NCBI RefSeq assembly: GCF_008124765.1
Contig: NZ_VNHS01000005.1
Location: 186,001 to 250,000 of the forward strand
Direction: 5' to 3'
DNA: 64,000 bases
Source: Paenibacillus methanolicus
GTDB lineage: Bacteria > Bacillota > Bacilli > Paenibacillales > Paenibacillaceae
Shown: positions 16,754 through 25,278 of the stretch, piece after piece
Position numbering within the stretch: position 1 is the first letter of the stretch
Layout: each line of letters starts with the position of its first letter
Made by a program: the position numbers and the translations under genes
Notes under the pieces: generated by a model
The model's input: the letters and a program-made list of their open reading frames with translations, nothing else
Database searches by the model: none
What the model was told of the DNA's origin: nothing

Positions 16754-17788
16754 ATGACGACAACGACGATGAAAGCCGTGGGGCTCTATCATTATTTGCC
16801 GATCGACAATCCGGAGAGCCTGCTCGACGTGACCGTGGCGAAGCCGACGCCGACGGGCCGGGATCTGCTCGTGAAGGTGAATGCGATCTCCGTCAACCCG
16901 GCGGATTACAAGGTCCGTTCGCCGAAAGACCGCACCGAGAGCGCGCCGCGGATCCTCGGTTGGGACGTGGCCGGCGTCGTCGAGCAGGCGGGGCCGGACT
17001 GCACGTTGTTCCGCCCAGGCGACGAAGTGTATTATGCCGGCAGCGTTACGCGGCCCGGCGGCAACAGCGAGTTCCATCTCGTGGACGAACGAATCGTCGG
17101 CGCGAAGCCGTCCACGCTGGACTTCGCGCAGGCGGCGGCGCTGCCGCTCACGGCGATCACGGCTTGGGAGAGTCTCTATGACCGGCTCGGCGTCTCGCGA
17201 GACAAGGCCGCCAACGCGGGCCGAACCATCCTGATCATCGGGGCGGCGGGCGGCGTCGGTTCGATCGCGACGCAATTGGCCAAACACGCCGGGCTGACGG
17301 TTATCGGCACGGCTTCCCGTCCGGAATCGACCGAGTGGGCGAAGGCGCTTGGCGCCGACGCGATCATCAACCACTTTGAGTCGTTCGTCCCGCAATTGAG
17401 GGCAGTCGGCTATGACCAGGTCGACTACATCCTCTGCTTGAACAGCACCGAGAAGCACTGGGCGAACATGGCGGAAGCGATCGCGCCCCAAGGCAAGATC
17501 TGCTCGATCGTCGAGACGGACGAATTGTTGAACCTGGCCTTGTTGAAGAACAAGAGCGTCACGTTCGTCTGGGAATTGATGTTCACGCGTCCGATGTACC
17601 AAACGCCGGATATGATCGAGCAGCACAAGCTGTTGAACGAGGTCGCGCGTCTCGTGGACGAAGACGTCATTCGCACGACCGCGAGCGAGACGCTCTCGCC
17701 GATCAACGCGGCCAATCTGCGCAAGGCGCATGCGATGCTCGAGACGGGACGGACGGTCGGCAAGGTTGTACTGGAAGGTTTCGAATAA
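16754..17788 (+). CDS. Zinc-type alcohol dehydrogenase-like / quinone oxidoreductase family protein
   Basis: This 344-residue medium-chain dehydrogenase/reductase has an N-terminal GroES-like domain (VNAISVNPADYKVR, LGWDVAGVV) and a Rossmann domain with the nucleotide motif GAAGGVGSIA near residue 160. The cysteines that bind catalytic zinc in true alcohol dehydrogenases are missing. It therefore belongs with the NADPH-dependent quinone oxidoreductase-like subgroup that is named zinc-type only by homology. It probably reduces quinones or enals. AAGGAGAGG precedes the start and a strong terminator follows. Confidence 0.88.
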   Translation: MTTTTMKAVGLYHYLPIDNPESLLDVTVAKPTPTGRDLLVKVNAISVNPADYKVRSPKDRTESAPRILGWDVAGVVEQAGPDCTLFRPGDEVYYAGSVTRPGGNSEFHLVDERIVGAKPSTLDFAQAAALPLTAITAWESLYDRLGVSRDKAANAGRTILIIGAAGGVGSIATQLAKHAGLTVIGTASRPESTEWAKALGADAIINHFESFVPQLRAVGYDQVDYILCLNSTEKHWANMAEAIAPQGKICSIVETDELLNLALLKNKSVTFVWELMFTRPMYQTPDMIEQHKLLNEVARLVDEDVIRTTASETLSPINAANLRKAHAMLETGRTVGKVVLEGFE

Positions 17789-17808
17789 CGTAATACGGAT
17801 AAAAGGCG

Positions 17809-17839
17809 GAAGCCGTCGCTGCGAGCGACGGCTTCTTTG
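17809..17839. terminator. Terminator between the dehydrogenase and OYE genes
   Basis: The stem GAAGCCGTCGCT/AGCGACGGCTTC has a 3-base loop and is followed by TTT. It lies between convergent genes and can act on the plus strand; the minus side is preceded by AAAA. Confidence 0.8.
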
Positions 17840-17888
17840 GTGCTTGTTATAGAGACTGCCGGAAGCTCCGCCGCATGCATGGCTGCAA

Positions 17889-18941
17889 TCACGTCAGCGT
17901 CTTCAAATGAACGGACGGTTCATAAGCGACCAGCGGCTGCCCGCCGCGAAGCCGCGCCGCGAAATCCGGATTCGCCAGCAGCGGACGGCCGAAGGCGGCC
18001 AGATCGATAATGCCCGCGCGGATTGCTTCGTCCGCGGCGTCCGCGGTCAGCCCGCCAACGCCGATGATCGCCCCGTCCCAGCGCTGCCGGACGAGTTCAT
18101 GGAACTTCCGGCCGCCGGCAATCGGCTGAGCGAACGAATTCGTCGACGGATGGATGACGCGCAGGCCGACTTCGCGGAACGCGTCAACGAAAGCTTCGAT
18201 CTCCGCCTCGGGTTCCTCCCAGCGGAAGCCGGGCTGATCATCCTTCAGCTCGGAGAAACGCAGGATGACGCGCTCCATGCCGACCGCGCCGCCGACCGCT
18301 TCCAGCGCCTCTTTCATCAGCCGAAGCCGGTTGCTCCGGCTGCCGCCATAGCGGTCGGCGCGCGAGTTGGTCGAAGTCGAAGCGAATTGGTCAATGAGAT
18401 AGCCGTGGGCGCCATGAATCTCGACGCCGTCGAAGCCGGCTTCGACGGCGTATCGGGCCGCTCGCTCATAATCCCATACGACCTGCCGGATCTCATCCGC
18501 CGTCATGGCGCTCGGCATCGCGAATGGCTTGCGCAGGCGGTGCACGAGTCCTTCCGCTTGCAAGGCGGAAGGGGCTTGGGGCGCACGGCCGCCGATAAGA
18601 TCGGGATGGGTCAGCCGGCCGACATGCCACAGCTGCGCGATGATCGTGCCGCCCGCGTCATGCACCGCTTCCGTCACGCCGCGCCATGAATTCGCCTGCT
18701 CCTTCGCGTATAGACCCGGTACCCCGAAGGTGCCTTTCCCGAGCGGGGAAGGCGTTATTCCCTCGGTAATGATCAGGCCGATTCCATCTTCCGCCCGCTT
18801 TCTATAATAGGCGGCGATGTTCTCATTGACGGCCCCTGTGGCATCGTCCGCGAACCCGCGCGTCATCGGCGCCATCGCGATCCGCGTGCGGAGGCGCCAA
18901 TCGCCAATGCGGACCGGTTGCAGCAGTTCGTTATAGGTCAT
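17889..18941 (-). CDS. Old yellow enzyme family NADH:flavin oxidoreductase
   Basis: This 350-residue FMN-binding TIM barrel has the OYE hallmarks: TRIAMAPMTRGFA near the N-terminus, the substrate-binding pair in VEIHGAHGYLIDQF, RADRYGGSRSNRLRL, and the phosphate-binding end VGGLT with FGRPLLANPDF. It would reduce activated alkenes such as enones, or nitro compounds, with NAD(P)H. The ATG has GGGAG 9 bases upstream. It is transcribed divergently from an Lrp/AsnC-type regulator, which is the likely controller. Confidence 0.92.
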   Translation of the reverse strand: MTYNELLQPVRIGDWRLRTRIAMAPMTRGFADDATGAVNENIAAYYRKRAEDGIGLIITEGITPSPLGKGTFGVPGLYAKEQANSWRGVTEAVHDAGGTIIAQLWHVGRLTHPDLIGGRAPQAPSALQAEGLVHRLRKPFAMPSAMTADEIRQVVWDYERAARYAVEAGFDGVEIHGAHGYLIDQFASTSTNSRADRYGGSRSNRLRLMKEALEAVGGAVGMERVILRFSELKDDQPGFRWEEPEAEIEAFVDAFREVGLRVIHPSTNSFAQPIAGGRKFHELVRQRWDGAIIGVGGLTADAADEAIRAGIIDLAAFGRPLLANPDFAARLRGGQPLVAYEPSVHLKTLT

Positions 18942-19096
18942 ATTCGGTCACTCCCTCGGGTTTATTTCTTTGTTGATTTGTATTTTATATAATGAGGGCA
19001 GCCAAACCCATAGAAGAATCCTGTTGTTTGACGGAATCAGCCTTTGTAATGCTTGTATTTCTCCGTATTGACCTTTAATAACAAGGAGTCGTGACG

Positions 19097-19525
19097 ATGG
19101 ACGAATTGGACAAACATATTTTGCTCGTGCTGCAGGAGCAAGGGCGCATCTCGATGACCGATCTCGGCAAAGCGGTATCCCTGTCCCAGCCGGCCGTGAC
19201 GGAGCGGGTGCGGCGCATGGAAGAGAAGGGCGTTATTGATCATTATCGCGCCGTGGTGGACGCGGAGAAGATCAACAAGCCGATCGCCGCTTTCATCTTG
19301 TTTTATACGAAGGGGTGCGAACGGTTCGTGGACTATTGTAAGGAGGCGCCGGACGTCGTCGAGCTGCATCGCATCAGCGGCCATCAGTACAATTTTCTCG
19401 TCAAGCTCGTGACGGAATCGCTGCAGACGCTGGAGCGCGCGATCAACGAGCTGGGCCAGTTCGGCGACTCGACGACGCTCATCGTGCTGTCCTCGCCGAT
19501 CAAGCACGATCGGCTTATTCCCTGA
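19097..19525 (+). CDS. Lrp/AsnC family transcriptional regulator
   Basis: The 142-residue protein begins DELDKHILLVLQEQGRISM and has the AsnC helix-turn-helix TDLGKAVSLSQPAVTERVRRMEEKGVI. An RAM ligand-binding domain follows (VVELHRISGHQYNFLVKLVTES). The ATG is chosen over a GTG six bases earlier because AAGGAG is then 8 bases away. It faces away from the OYE gene across a 155-base shared control region and may sense an amino acid or a related small molecule. Confidence 0.9.
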   Translation: MDELDKHILLVLQEQGRISMTDLGKAVSLSQPAVTERVRRMEEKGVIDHYRAVVDAEKINKPIAAFILFYTKGCERFVDYCKEAPDVVELHRISGHQYNFLVKLVTESLQTLERAINELGQFGDSTTLIVLSSPIKHDRLIP

Positions 19526-19610
19526 GGCGCGAACACATGCGGGAACAAGCGGTGTCATGAAGCGAGAAGCCGATGGATGATTGCTAACTGTACCAATGGA
19601 GGCGTGCAAA

Positions 19611-20213
19611 ATGGGGGTAAATTTCTCGGCTATTCTCAAGCATGGCATGGATTTTAAGGCAATGGAGAGGTTTCAAGCGGACCTAAACGAAGGGACCAAA
19701 TTTCCGAGAGTTGTGCATTGTCTGAGAGAAGTAAGCGTGCATCATCCCCGTTTGGACCGGGAGTGGTCATTAACGAGAGATCGTAATATTGAATCCACTA
19801 ATTTCGGTCCTTTTGATTCCGTCCATATCGAGGAAGAGGAGTATGTAGAGCTTGAAGGCCCCGGCGGATTTAGCTTTCTATTCAACGCGCATATTTGCGA
19901 ATTTAGCCCTCTCATCAGGTGGCATTCGTTTCTTGTGAATCAAGAGCTGCAGACGGAACTAAGAGCGATCTGCCAAGAATTTGCAAATTACTTCGGCTAT
20001 CCGTTTGCCGTCTACATGGGTGACAACTACTGCGCGACAGACTACGTTTTTGAAGGCCGAGACATGGATTATTATCGAACTGAGTTGCTGCGCAGATTCG
20101 GTCCGGGCAAAACCTCTATCCTCGATTTGCTGCAGCAAACCGACGTAGGGTGGAAATCCGAGGGCTATTATGTGGATGACTTTGGCAATTTGCTGAACGG
20201 AGCATCGAATTAG
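19611..20213 (+). CDS. Hypothetical protein
   Basis: I do not recognise this 200-residue protein. It has no signal peptide or membrane segment. It is rich in aromatic and acidic residues and contains YPFAVYMGDNYCATDYVFEG and GYYVDDFGNLL, which suggest a compact cytoplasmic fold. TGGAGG lies 8 bases before the ATG I chose; an upstream ATG adding ten residues lacks a ribosome binding site. Its base composition is lower in GC than that of the neighbours, which could mean recent acquisition. Confidence 0.75.
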   Translation: MGVNFSAILKHGMDFKAMERFQADLNEGTKFPRVVHCLREVSVHHPRLDREWSLTRDRNIESTNFGPFDSVHIEEEEYVELEGPGGFSFLFNAHICEFSPLIRWHSFLVNQELQTELRAICQEFANYFGYPFAVYMGDNYCATDYVFEGRDMDYYRTELLRRFGPGKTSILDLLQQTDVGWKSEGYYVDDFGNLLNGASN

Positions 20214-20451
20214 ATCGACCAGGAAATTCTGCTGGGCGGGGCTCGTCGTCGCGGGAACGGGGTTCTTGTATGTGAAATATTATCGGTTGACCATCGATTC
20301 GCCGGGCGAAGGCAGCAACCGACTGACCGCCCGCTCGATCCGCTTGATCGCGACGCCTTCCGATGCCTTACCGAATTCCAAAAGTTGTAATATACTCTTA
20401 GGTGAGACAACGAGAATCGGAACGCGTTTGGGAGGAGTAACGATTAAATAA
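20214..20451 (+). pseudogene. Possible N-terminal gene fragment
   Basis: Directly after the previous stop, one frame shows GC-rich third positions and reads KFCWAGLVVAGTGFLYVKYY, then RLTIDSPG. It looks like the membrane-anchored beginning of a protein, but it lacks a start codon with a ribosome binding site and ends at 20451. No family is recognisable. It may be a remnant left by deletion; an overlooked short gene is also possible. Confidence 0.3.
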
Positions 20452-20468
20452 CGATGGGGGTTACGCGA

Positions 20469-20927
20469 ATGGATGCGCAACTAACAGGCATGCAGGCTGA
20501 ACCGAAGAAAGCGCTGGGCAAGACGATTCAGGTGAGGCTCGTGTCGGATTTGGCGAGATCGCAAGCTTATTACCGGGATCAGCTTGGCTGCCTGGTGGAC
20601 GATTGGGGGCATGCGGAGAGGGACGAGATGATCGTCATTCTCCAGCAAGCGGCATCTGCCCAGGATGTGAGGCCGAACGCCGTCTCCGCCAAACGATCGA
20701 ATTACCCGACCGATTGGGAAGGGCCGGAGTACGGATGGGACACCTTTGTCCATATGGGATGGGAGGAGCTGAGCGCCTACGTCGAAGAGGTTCGCGGGCG
20801 CGGCGCCCGAATCGCGATCGAGCCTTTCATCGGCGCGCATGGCGGTTGGGAGTTCAAGAATGCGTACGTGCTGGATCCGGATGGTTACAGCATTGTGCTA
20901 GGGGCGATGCGTCAAGCGGAGTTGTAG
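20469..20927 (+). CDS. VOC superfamily (glyoxalase/bleomycin-resistance-like) protein
   Basis: The 152-residue protein has one vicinal-oxygen-chelate module: GKTIQVRLVSDLARSQAYYRDQLG at the front, VHMGWEELSAYVEEVRGRGARI in the middle and AYVLDPDGYSIVLGA at the end. The substrate cannot be named. I take the ATG giving MDAQLTG because GGGGG lies 8 bases before it; the earlier ATG (MGVTR) has no usable site. A strong terminator follows. Confidence 0.82.
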   Translation: MDAQLTGMQAEPKKALGKTIQVRLVSDLARSQAYYRDQLGCLVDDWGHAERDEMIVILQQAASAQDVRPNAVSAKRSNYPTDWEGPEYGWDTFVHMGWEELSAYVEEVRGRGARIAIEPFIGAHGGWEFKNAYVLDPDGYSIVLGAMRQAEL

Positions 20928-21003
20928 GTTGGTTTGACTATCGCTAGGATGAGATTGAACCTGAGAACATGTTGCGAGCGTAGCTGACGAACCTTCGCAA
21001 CAA

Positions 21004-21040
21004 AACGAGGAAAGGCTGCTTGAGCCTTTCCTCGTTCTAT
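21004..21040. terminator. Bidirectional terminator after the VOC gene
   Basis: The 13-bp stem AACGAGGAAAGGC/GCCTTTCCTCGTT is followed by CTATTTT on the plus strand and TTTTGTT on the minus strand. It separates the VOC gene from a small minus-strand frame ending at 21042. Confidence 0.85.
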
Positions 21041-21041
21041 T

Positions 21042-21233
21042 TTAGGAGGACGATGCCCTCCGGAGAAAGGGACTATAATCATCCTGTTGCCGCGCGCATT
21101 GGCAGCACACCCCGACCGGGTGTTGGATATCGCCCAGGCAAACCCAGCCGGTCGATAAGACAAGCTCGGCATCTCGGCGTTCATGCAGGCCCTCGCATAG
21201 CAGACAGCAGAATAAATCGGTATCGAATTGCAA
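21042..21233 (-). CDS. Candidate small cysteine-rich (zinc-ribbon-like) protein
   Basis: This 63-codon frame starts at TTG with GAGTGGTG about 7 bases upstream and ends one base before a terminator that works in its direction. The protein has two cysteine pairs, CLLC at residues 10-13 and CCQC near residues 43-46, with the spacing of a small zinc ribbon. A TATACT hexamer lies about 20 bases upstream of the start. I do not recognise the family. The position against the terminator and the paired cysteines argue for a real gene; the lack of a -35 and of homologues argues for caution. Confidence 0.5.
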   Translation of the reverse strand: MQFDTDLFCCLLCEGLHERRDAELVLSTGWVCLGDIQHPVGVCCQCARQQDDYSPFLRRASSS

Positions 21234-21484
21234 TTACGTTCACCACTCTTTAGTATAGATTCACAAAAATATAGCATGCTCTGTCGGACGCGTATACGCG
21301 CTTTATTAAGGAGTCGTGTTGAATAATTCAAGGAATTGTTGCACTAAGAGAGGGAGGAAGTACTGCATGCATAGAAGCATGATTGTCCTGCTGCGACCTG
21401 AGAACTGCAAGGATAGAACTTGAGTACCATTTCATGAAAAAGAGGCACGATTCCGTTAACTACGTCTTGGAAGGAGCGAACAAA

Positions 21485-22354
21485 ATGGTGGATGCGCATA
21501 ACCGACCCGTCGCGGTCGTCACGGGGGCTAGCGGAGGGATGGGCAGGGCGACGGCCGCGCTGCTCGCCGCCGAGCACGGGATGAAGGTGTACCTCGTGGC
21601 GCGGAGCCGGGAGAAAGGAATGGAGGCGGTCCGCTACGTCAATAGCCGCAGCGGCAGGAGCGACGCGGAGCTCATCCTGTGCGACTTAGCGTCGCTAGCC
21701 AGCGTGCGAGCCGCGGCGGAGGAGTTGAAAGCCTCCTGTACGCATATCGACGTACTGATCAATAATGCCGGCGTCGTGACGATCAAGCGGGAAGAGACCG
21801 AAGACGGCTTCGAGCGCCAGTTGGGCGTGAATCACCTCGGCCATTTCGTGTTAACGGGGCTGCTCTTGCCGCTGCTGATCAGCAGCAAGGCCGGGCGCAT
21901 CGTCGTCGTCTCCTCCGGCGCGCACAAAATCGGCCGCATGAATTACGACGATCCGGGCATGCGGGAGAAATTTACGGTGTGGGGCGCTTACGGCCGCTCC
22001 AAGCTGGCGAATATTTGGTTCGCCCGAGAGCTTGCCCGCCGTCTCGAAGGCACGACGGTTACGGTGAACGCGCTTCATCCCGGCGCGGTCTCGACCGACA
22101 TCGGCGTGGACCGCCGCACGGGGTTCGGCAAGATGGTCCATCGGCTGCTGCGCCCGTTCTTCCTGACGCCGGAGCAGGGCTCGGCGACCGCGGTATACCT
22201 GGCGACGACCGGCGATGTCCGGGGCGCAAGCGGCGGGTACTACTACAAGCAGAAGCCCGCCGCCGTTACGGCGCGGGCGAATGACGCGGAGCAGGCTCGC
22301 CGCTTCTGGGCATGGAGCGAGCAGGCGACCGGCTTCGAATGGCCGAAGTTGTAA
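21485..22354 (+). CDS. Short-chain dehydrogenase/reductase
   Basis: The 289-residue protein has the SDR nucleotide motif TGASGGMGRATA, the structural NNAG in VLINNAGVV, the catalytic Ser in VVVSSGAH and the Tyr-x3-Lys pair in YGRSKLANIWFARELARRL. The length and the C-terminal YYYKQKP region resemble the retinol-dehydrogenase/WW-oxidoreductase-like SDRs. I start at MVDAHNRPVAVVTG with GAAGGAG 9 bases upstream; the open frame extends 34 codons further without support. Confidence 0.9.
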   Translation: MVDAHNRPVAVVTGASGGMGRATAALLAAEHGMKVYLVARSREKGMEAVRYVNSRSGRSDAELILCDLASLASVRAAAEELKASCTHIDVLINNAGVVTIKREETEDGFERQLGVNHLGHFVLTGLLLPLLISSKAGRIVVVSSGAHKIGRMNYDDPGMREKFTVWGAYGRSKLANIWFARELARRLEGTTVTVNALHPGAVSTDIGVDRRTGFGKMVHRLLRPFFLTPEQGSATAVYLATTGDVRGASGGYYYKQKPAAVTARANDAEQARRFWAWSEQATGFEWPKL

Positions 22355-22397
22355 GATGGGTAATTCCGGTAAGGAAGAAGTATGGAGGGGATACGAA

Positions 22398-23024
22398 TTG
22401 CCTATTGTTCATGCAGTCGTTCAAGAACCATATTACGAGCAGCCACCTTGGCTGCCGAAGGTGGAGTATAAGGAAGTTGTCACCCTTTCGGCGCTTTCGA
22501 ATCAGGCAGATGCCTCGCTCTTTTTGGCCTTATTATGCGGGTACAACCATATTGACGTGAACCGGGAGCCCGATGAGGTTGTTCGGGATTTAATCGCGCT
22601 CGAGGAAATTGCCATAAGAGGCGGTATTGCGTTCGAGGATGAACGTAACCGGATCGTTCCCAGCTGCTGTTCTGGATTGGAGACGTGGAGAGATATCTTG
22701 GATGCCGTGCTTGGTAAGAAGGGCGCATGGTTAGGACACGATCCTTTTCCTACACTCACGTATGAAAGTGAATTCGTGAACGTCTGGTCGGACGATGTTA
22801 CGGGGACGATGAGAGAGGTAACGGAATCAGGTCGCTTAAAAATGTATGCCATTACGTATCGACGAGATGAGTTAATCGATAAATTGCAGCGAATTGAGCA
22901 GGATTTGCTCGACTTCTATCGTCATTCGCTCGACAAGGCGCTTGCGATCGTGGACGACGATCTCAGGGAAGCATTGTTCTCGAGCTACCGCCGTTGGTTC
23001 CGTCTGAACGCTGAGTCGTCTTAA
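22398..23024 (+). CDS. Hypothetical protein
   Basis: This 208-residue cytoplasmic protein starts at TTG, chosen because GGAGGGG lies 8 bases upstream and the product then begins (M)PIVHAVVQEPYYEQ. No domain is recognised. The middle (GGIAFEDERNRIVPSCCSGLETW) contains a cysteine pair, and the C-terminal half is helical (RDELIDKLQRIEQDLLDFY). It follows the SDR by 43 bases and may be cotranscribed. A terminator closes the unit. Confidence 0.75.
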   Translation: MPIVHAVVQEPYYEQPPWLPKVEYKEVVTLSALSNQADASLFLALLCGYNHIDVNREPDEVVRDLIALEEIAIRGGIAFEDERNRIVPSCCSGLETWRDILDAVLGKKGAWLGHDPFPTLTYESEFVNVWSDDVTGTMREVTESGRLKMYAITYRRDELIDKLQRIEQDLLDFYRHSLDKALAIVDDDLREALFSSYRRWFRLNAESS

Positions 23025-23056
23025 CCGGACGCCGCTCATTGGATGCGCGCGGCCAT

Positions 23057-23088
23057 AAAAAAGCAGCAGCTCGCGGCTGCTGCTTTTT
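23057..23088. terminator. Bidirectional terminator
   Basis: The stem AAAAGCAGCAGC/GCTGCTGCTTTT has a 5-base loop. A run of A on the left and T on the right serve the hypothetical gene on one side and the adenylyltransferase remnant on the other. Confidence 0.85.
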
Positions 23089-23126
23089 CCATTCGTAAGC
23101 GTGCTCGGCACACCATCCGTACTGGT

Positions 23127-23983
23127 CTATGTCCACTCGGCATAGAGCCGCGCCGAATATTTCGTAACGGCTTCGTCGTACGCGGGATACGGATAATCCA
23201 AGCATTCCGCCACGGACTTCGCGTATTTTCGGAACAGCGCCAGGCAGGCCGTTAACGCTTGCCGCATGTCGGAATACCCGCCGCCGGAATAGGTGGAGAG
23301 CAGCGTCTCCCAATCTTCAGGCGGAAGATAGCGATGGATCAATTTATAGTTCTTCCCTAGGCTGAAGTCGTATCCATGCTCCGAACCGATCCGCCACGCC
23401 ATCATGCGCAGCAAATTAGGCCGGGCCACCTCGTGCAGATGGTCGATGGCATTGAGGATCTCTTGTCGGGCCAACCCTTTGAGCACGTAGATCGATGCCA
23501 TCCAGAACTCGTTGCAGCAATCGCGTCGAATTCTCGCGCGGTTGGTTTTCGAATCCAATATTGACGATCGCCGGGGACGATTTCGCGGGGGACGCGCGCA
23601 TCTTTATCGAGCAGCACCTCGACCAAACCGTCGCTCTGGGCGAAATAGTCGTCCGTCTCGCCGATGGGAATCAGCGTCAAGTCTAACTTAACGCCATCCT
23701 CGAACAGAATCAGATAGGAGAACCAGTTGCCCAGTTCCGGCGGGAAAAGCTCCATATCTTCGGGCTTTTGCATCATCAGCCGTTCCCCCAAAGGCTGAAG
23801 CCAACGATCGGATTGCTTGAACGTCTCCATATCGGTGACGAAATAAGAGATATCGTAATCCTGGTAGGCGTCGGCGGGGACGTTCCGGTTCGTTCGCGAG
23901 CCTTCCAGCGTGACGAGTCGAATGCGTTCGTCCCTCTCGGCAATATCCAGCAGAAGTCTCAAGATGTCGGTTGAGCTTCTCAA
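23127..23983 (-). pseudogene. Frameshifted aminoglycoside 6-adenylyltransferase (AadK/ANT(6)-like)
   Basis: Two overlapping minus-strand frames together make one ANT(6)-type protein of about 285 residues. Frame 1 has the nucleotidyltransferase core TLEGSRTNRNVP, then YDISYFVTD, and runs to YWIRKPTAREFDAI. Frame 2 continues with CCNEFWMASIYVLKGLAR, RPNLLRMMAWRIGSEHGYDF and LLSTYSGGGY. The join needs one extra base near 23521-23525. The start is TTG with GGAGGAGGG upstream. An intact enzyme would transfer AMP to streptomycin. As written the protein is cut, by real mutation or by a sequencing error. Confidence 0.85.
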
Positions 23984-24028
23984 TTCGACCCTCCTCCGAT
24001 CCAGCGGTTGCTTTCTCGCGCCGAGCGG

Positions 24029-24994
24029 CTATTTCTTCGCATACGTCAACGTCTCGATAAAGAACGGATCGTCGGCTTCATCCCAATTCACGTTCGTGAA
24101 ATGGATGTGCACGGTATATCCGGTCCTCGCGTAACGAGCCTCCAGATTCATGACGCCGAACGTGATCGCTTCCCGGATCAACTTATACTCGTCGCCCTTG
24201 TATTCCTGAATAAAATCCCGCCGCTCTTCGTCGTCCACGTTCCACTGCACGTCGTCGGCGCTGTCGCCTCCGTTGTAGAGACGGTCCAAGTACGTCTTGT
24301 CCTTGGCGTACGCGTTCATCGATGCTTCGAAGTCTCCGGAATGGTCCATGAACGAGACGCGCATGGCGTCGAGCTTGCCGCCTTCAAACGAGAAGGTGTA
24401 ATATCCCTCGCGTTCTTGCGGCAACGGCAGTCCGTGGTATTCGACGACGTAGCCTTCGTCCTGCTGACCTTCCTCCGACGGGGCGGTCTTGATGAGCTTC
24501 TTCAGCTCCGCGACGGTCATGCCGAAGCGGGCCCGGAAGAACTGGTCGGCGAGGAATGCGCTGCCGAACTGGACAAGTCCCGCCTCCCGGTCGTAGACGA
24601 CCGGAATCTTGGCGGTCTCCTGCGCGAAGCGGAGCGGCACGTAGACGGTGCCGCCGATCGCGCGGGCGGGCGCCGACAGCTTGACGGTCTTCCCGTTGAC
24701 GGTCGCCGCGCGGCTCCCGACGGCGAAGACGATTTTGGTGCCGGGCTTTGCAAGTACATGCAGCTTGGCTGTCTCATCGTAAGCGGCCGTATAGCCAAAC
24801 GGAGCGAACAGCGGCTTGAATGGCAGATAGACGCCGGACCGGTCGACAATGGGCTTGAGCGCCGCGGCAGGCGTTCCGTTGACGTACACGCTCGTGGAAG
24901 CTCCCGCGGCGACGGCAGACGTTGTAACGCCGGGCGATGCGGCGCCGGCCGTAAGGGCAATGGCGAGCAGCGCGGTGTATATGGTTCGTTTCAT
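24029..24994 (-). CDS. Secreted protein with copper-amine-oxidase N-terminal-like domain
   Basis: The 321-residue protein has a signal peptide (about 1-30, ending near SAVAAGAS). A stalk domain follows of the Cu_amine_oxidN1 type: VYVNGTPAAALKPIVDRSGVYLPFKPL, then KTVKLSAPARAIGGTVYVPLRF. Such domains are common on exported Paenibacillus proteins and probably bind the cell wall. The C-terminal half (about 145-321) is not recognised and contains many aromatic and acidic residues. The start ATG has GGGAGG 9 bases upstream. No operon partner is seen. Confidence 0.82.
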   Translation of the reverse strand: MKRTIYTALLAIALTAGAASPGVTTSAVAAGASTSVYVNGTPAAALKPIVDRSGVYLPFKPLFAPFGYTAAYDETAKLHVLAKPGTKIVFAVGSRAATVNGKTVKLSAPARAIGGTVYVPLRFAQETAKIPVVYDREAGLVQFGSAFLADQFFRARFGMTVAELKKLIKTAPSEEGQQDEGYVVEYHGLPLPQEREGYYTFSFEGGKLDAMRVSFMDHSGDFEASMNAYAKDKTYLDRLYNGGDSADDVQWNVDDEERRDFIQEYKGDEYKLIREAITFGVMNLEARYARTGYTVHIHFTNVNWDEADDPFFIETLTYAKK

Positions 24995-25278
24995 TCCAGG
25001 CAACCTCCCAATCTCGTATTTTCCGCAAGATTAGTAATATTATACAATGCTGGGCGGTTTCGGTCAGCGGTAATTCGGCCAGCCCGGGCGAGGTGTTTTC
25101 CCCCAAAAATAGTGGAACTTTCCCCAATATTCCTCGCCTTACGCCCGCCTGACGACCATGATATTCTGAAATCGGAAAACGAGCGTTGCATCCAGCGCGG
25201 TTCGGACACGATAACTTGTAAGGGGTTACAACCACAAAAAGGACGAGATTCGACCGAAGCCGAACTCGTCCTTTGCTG

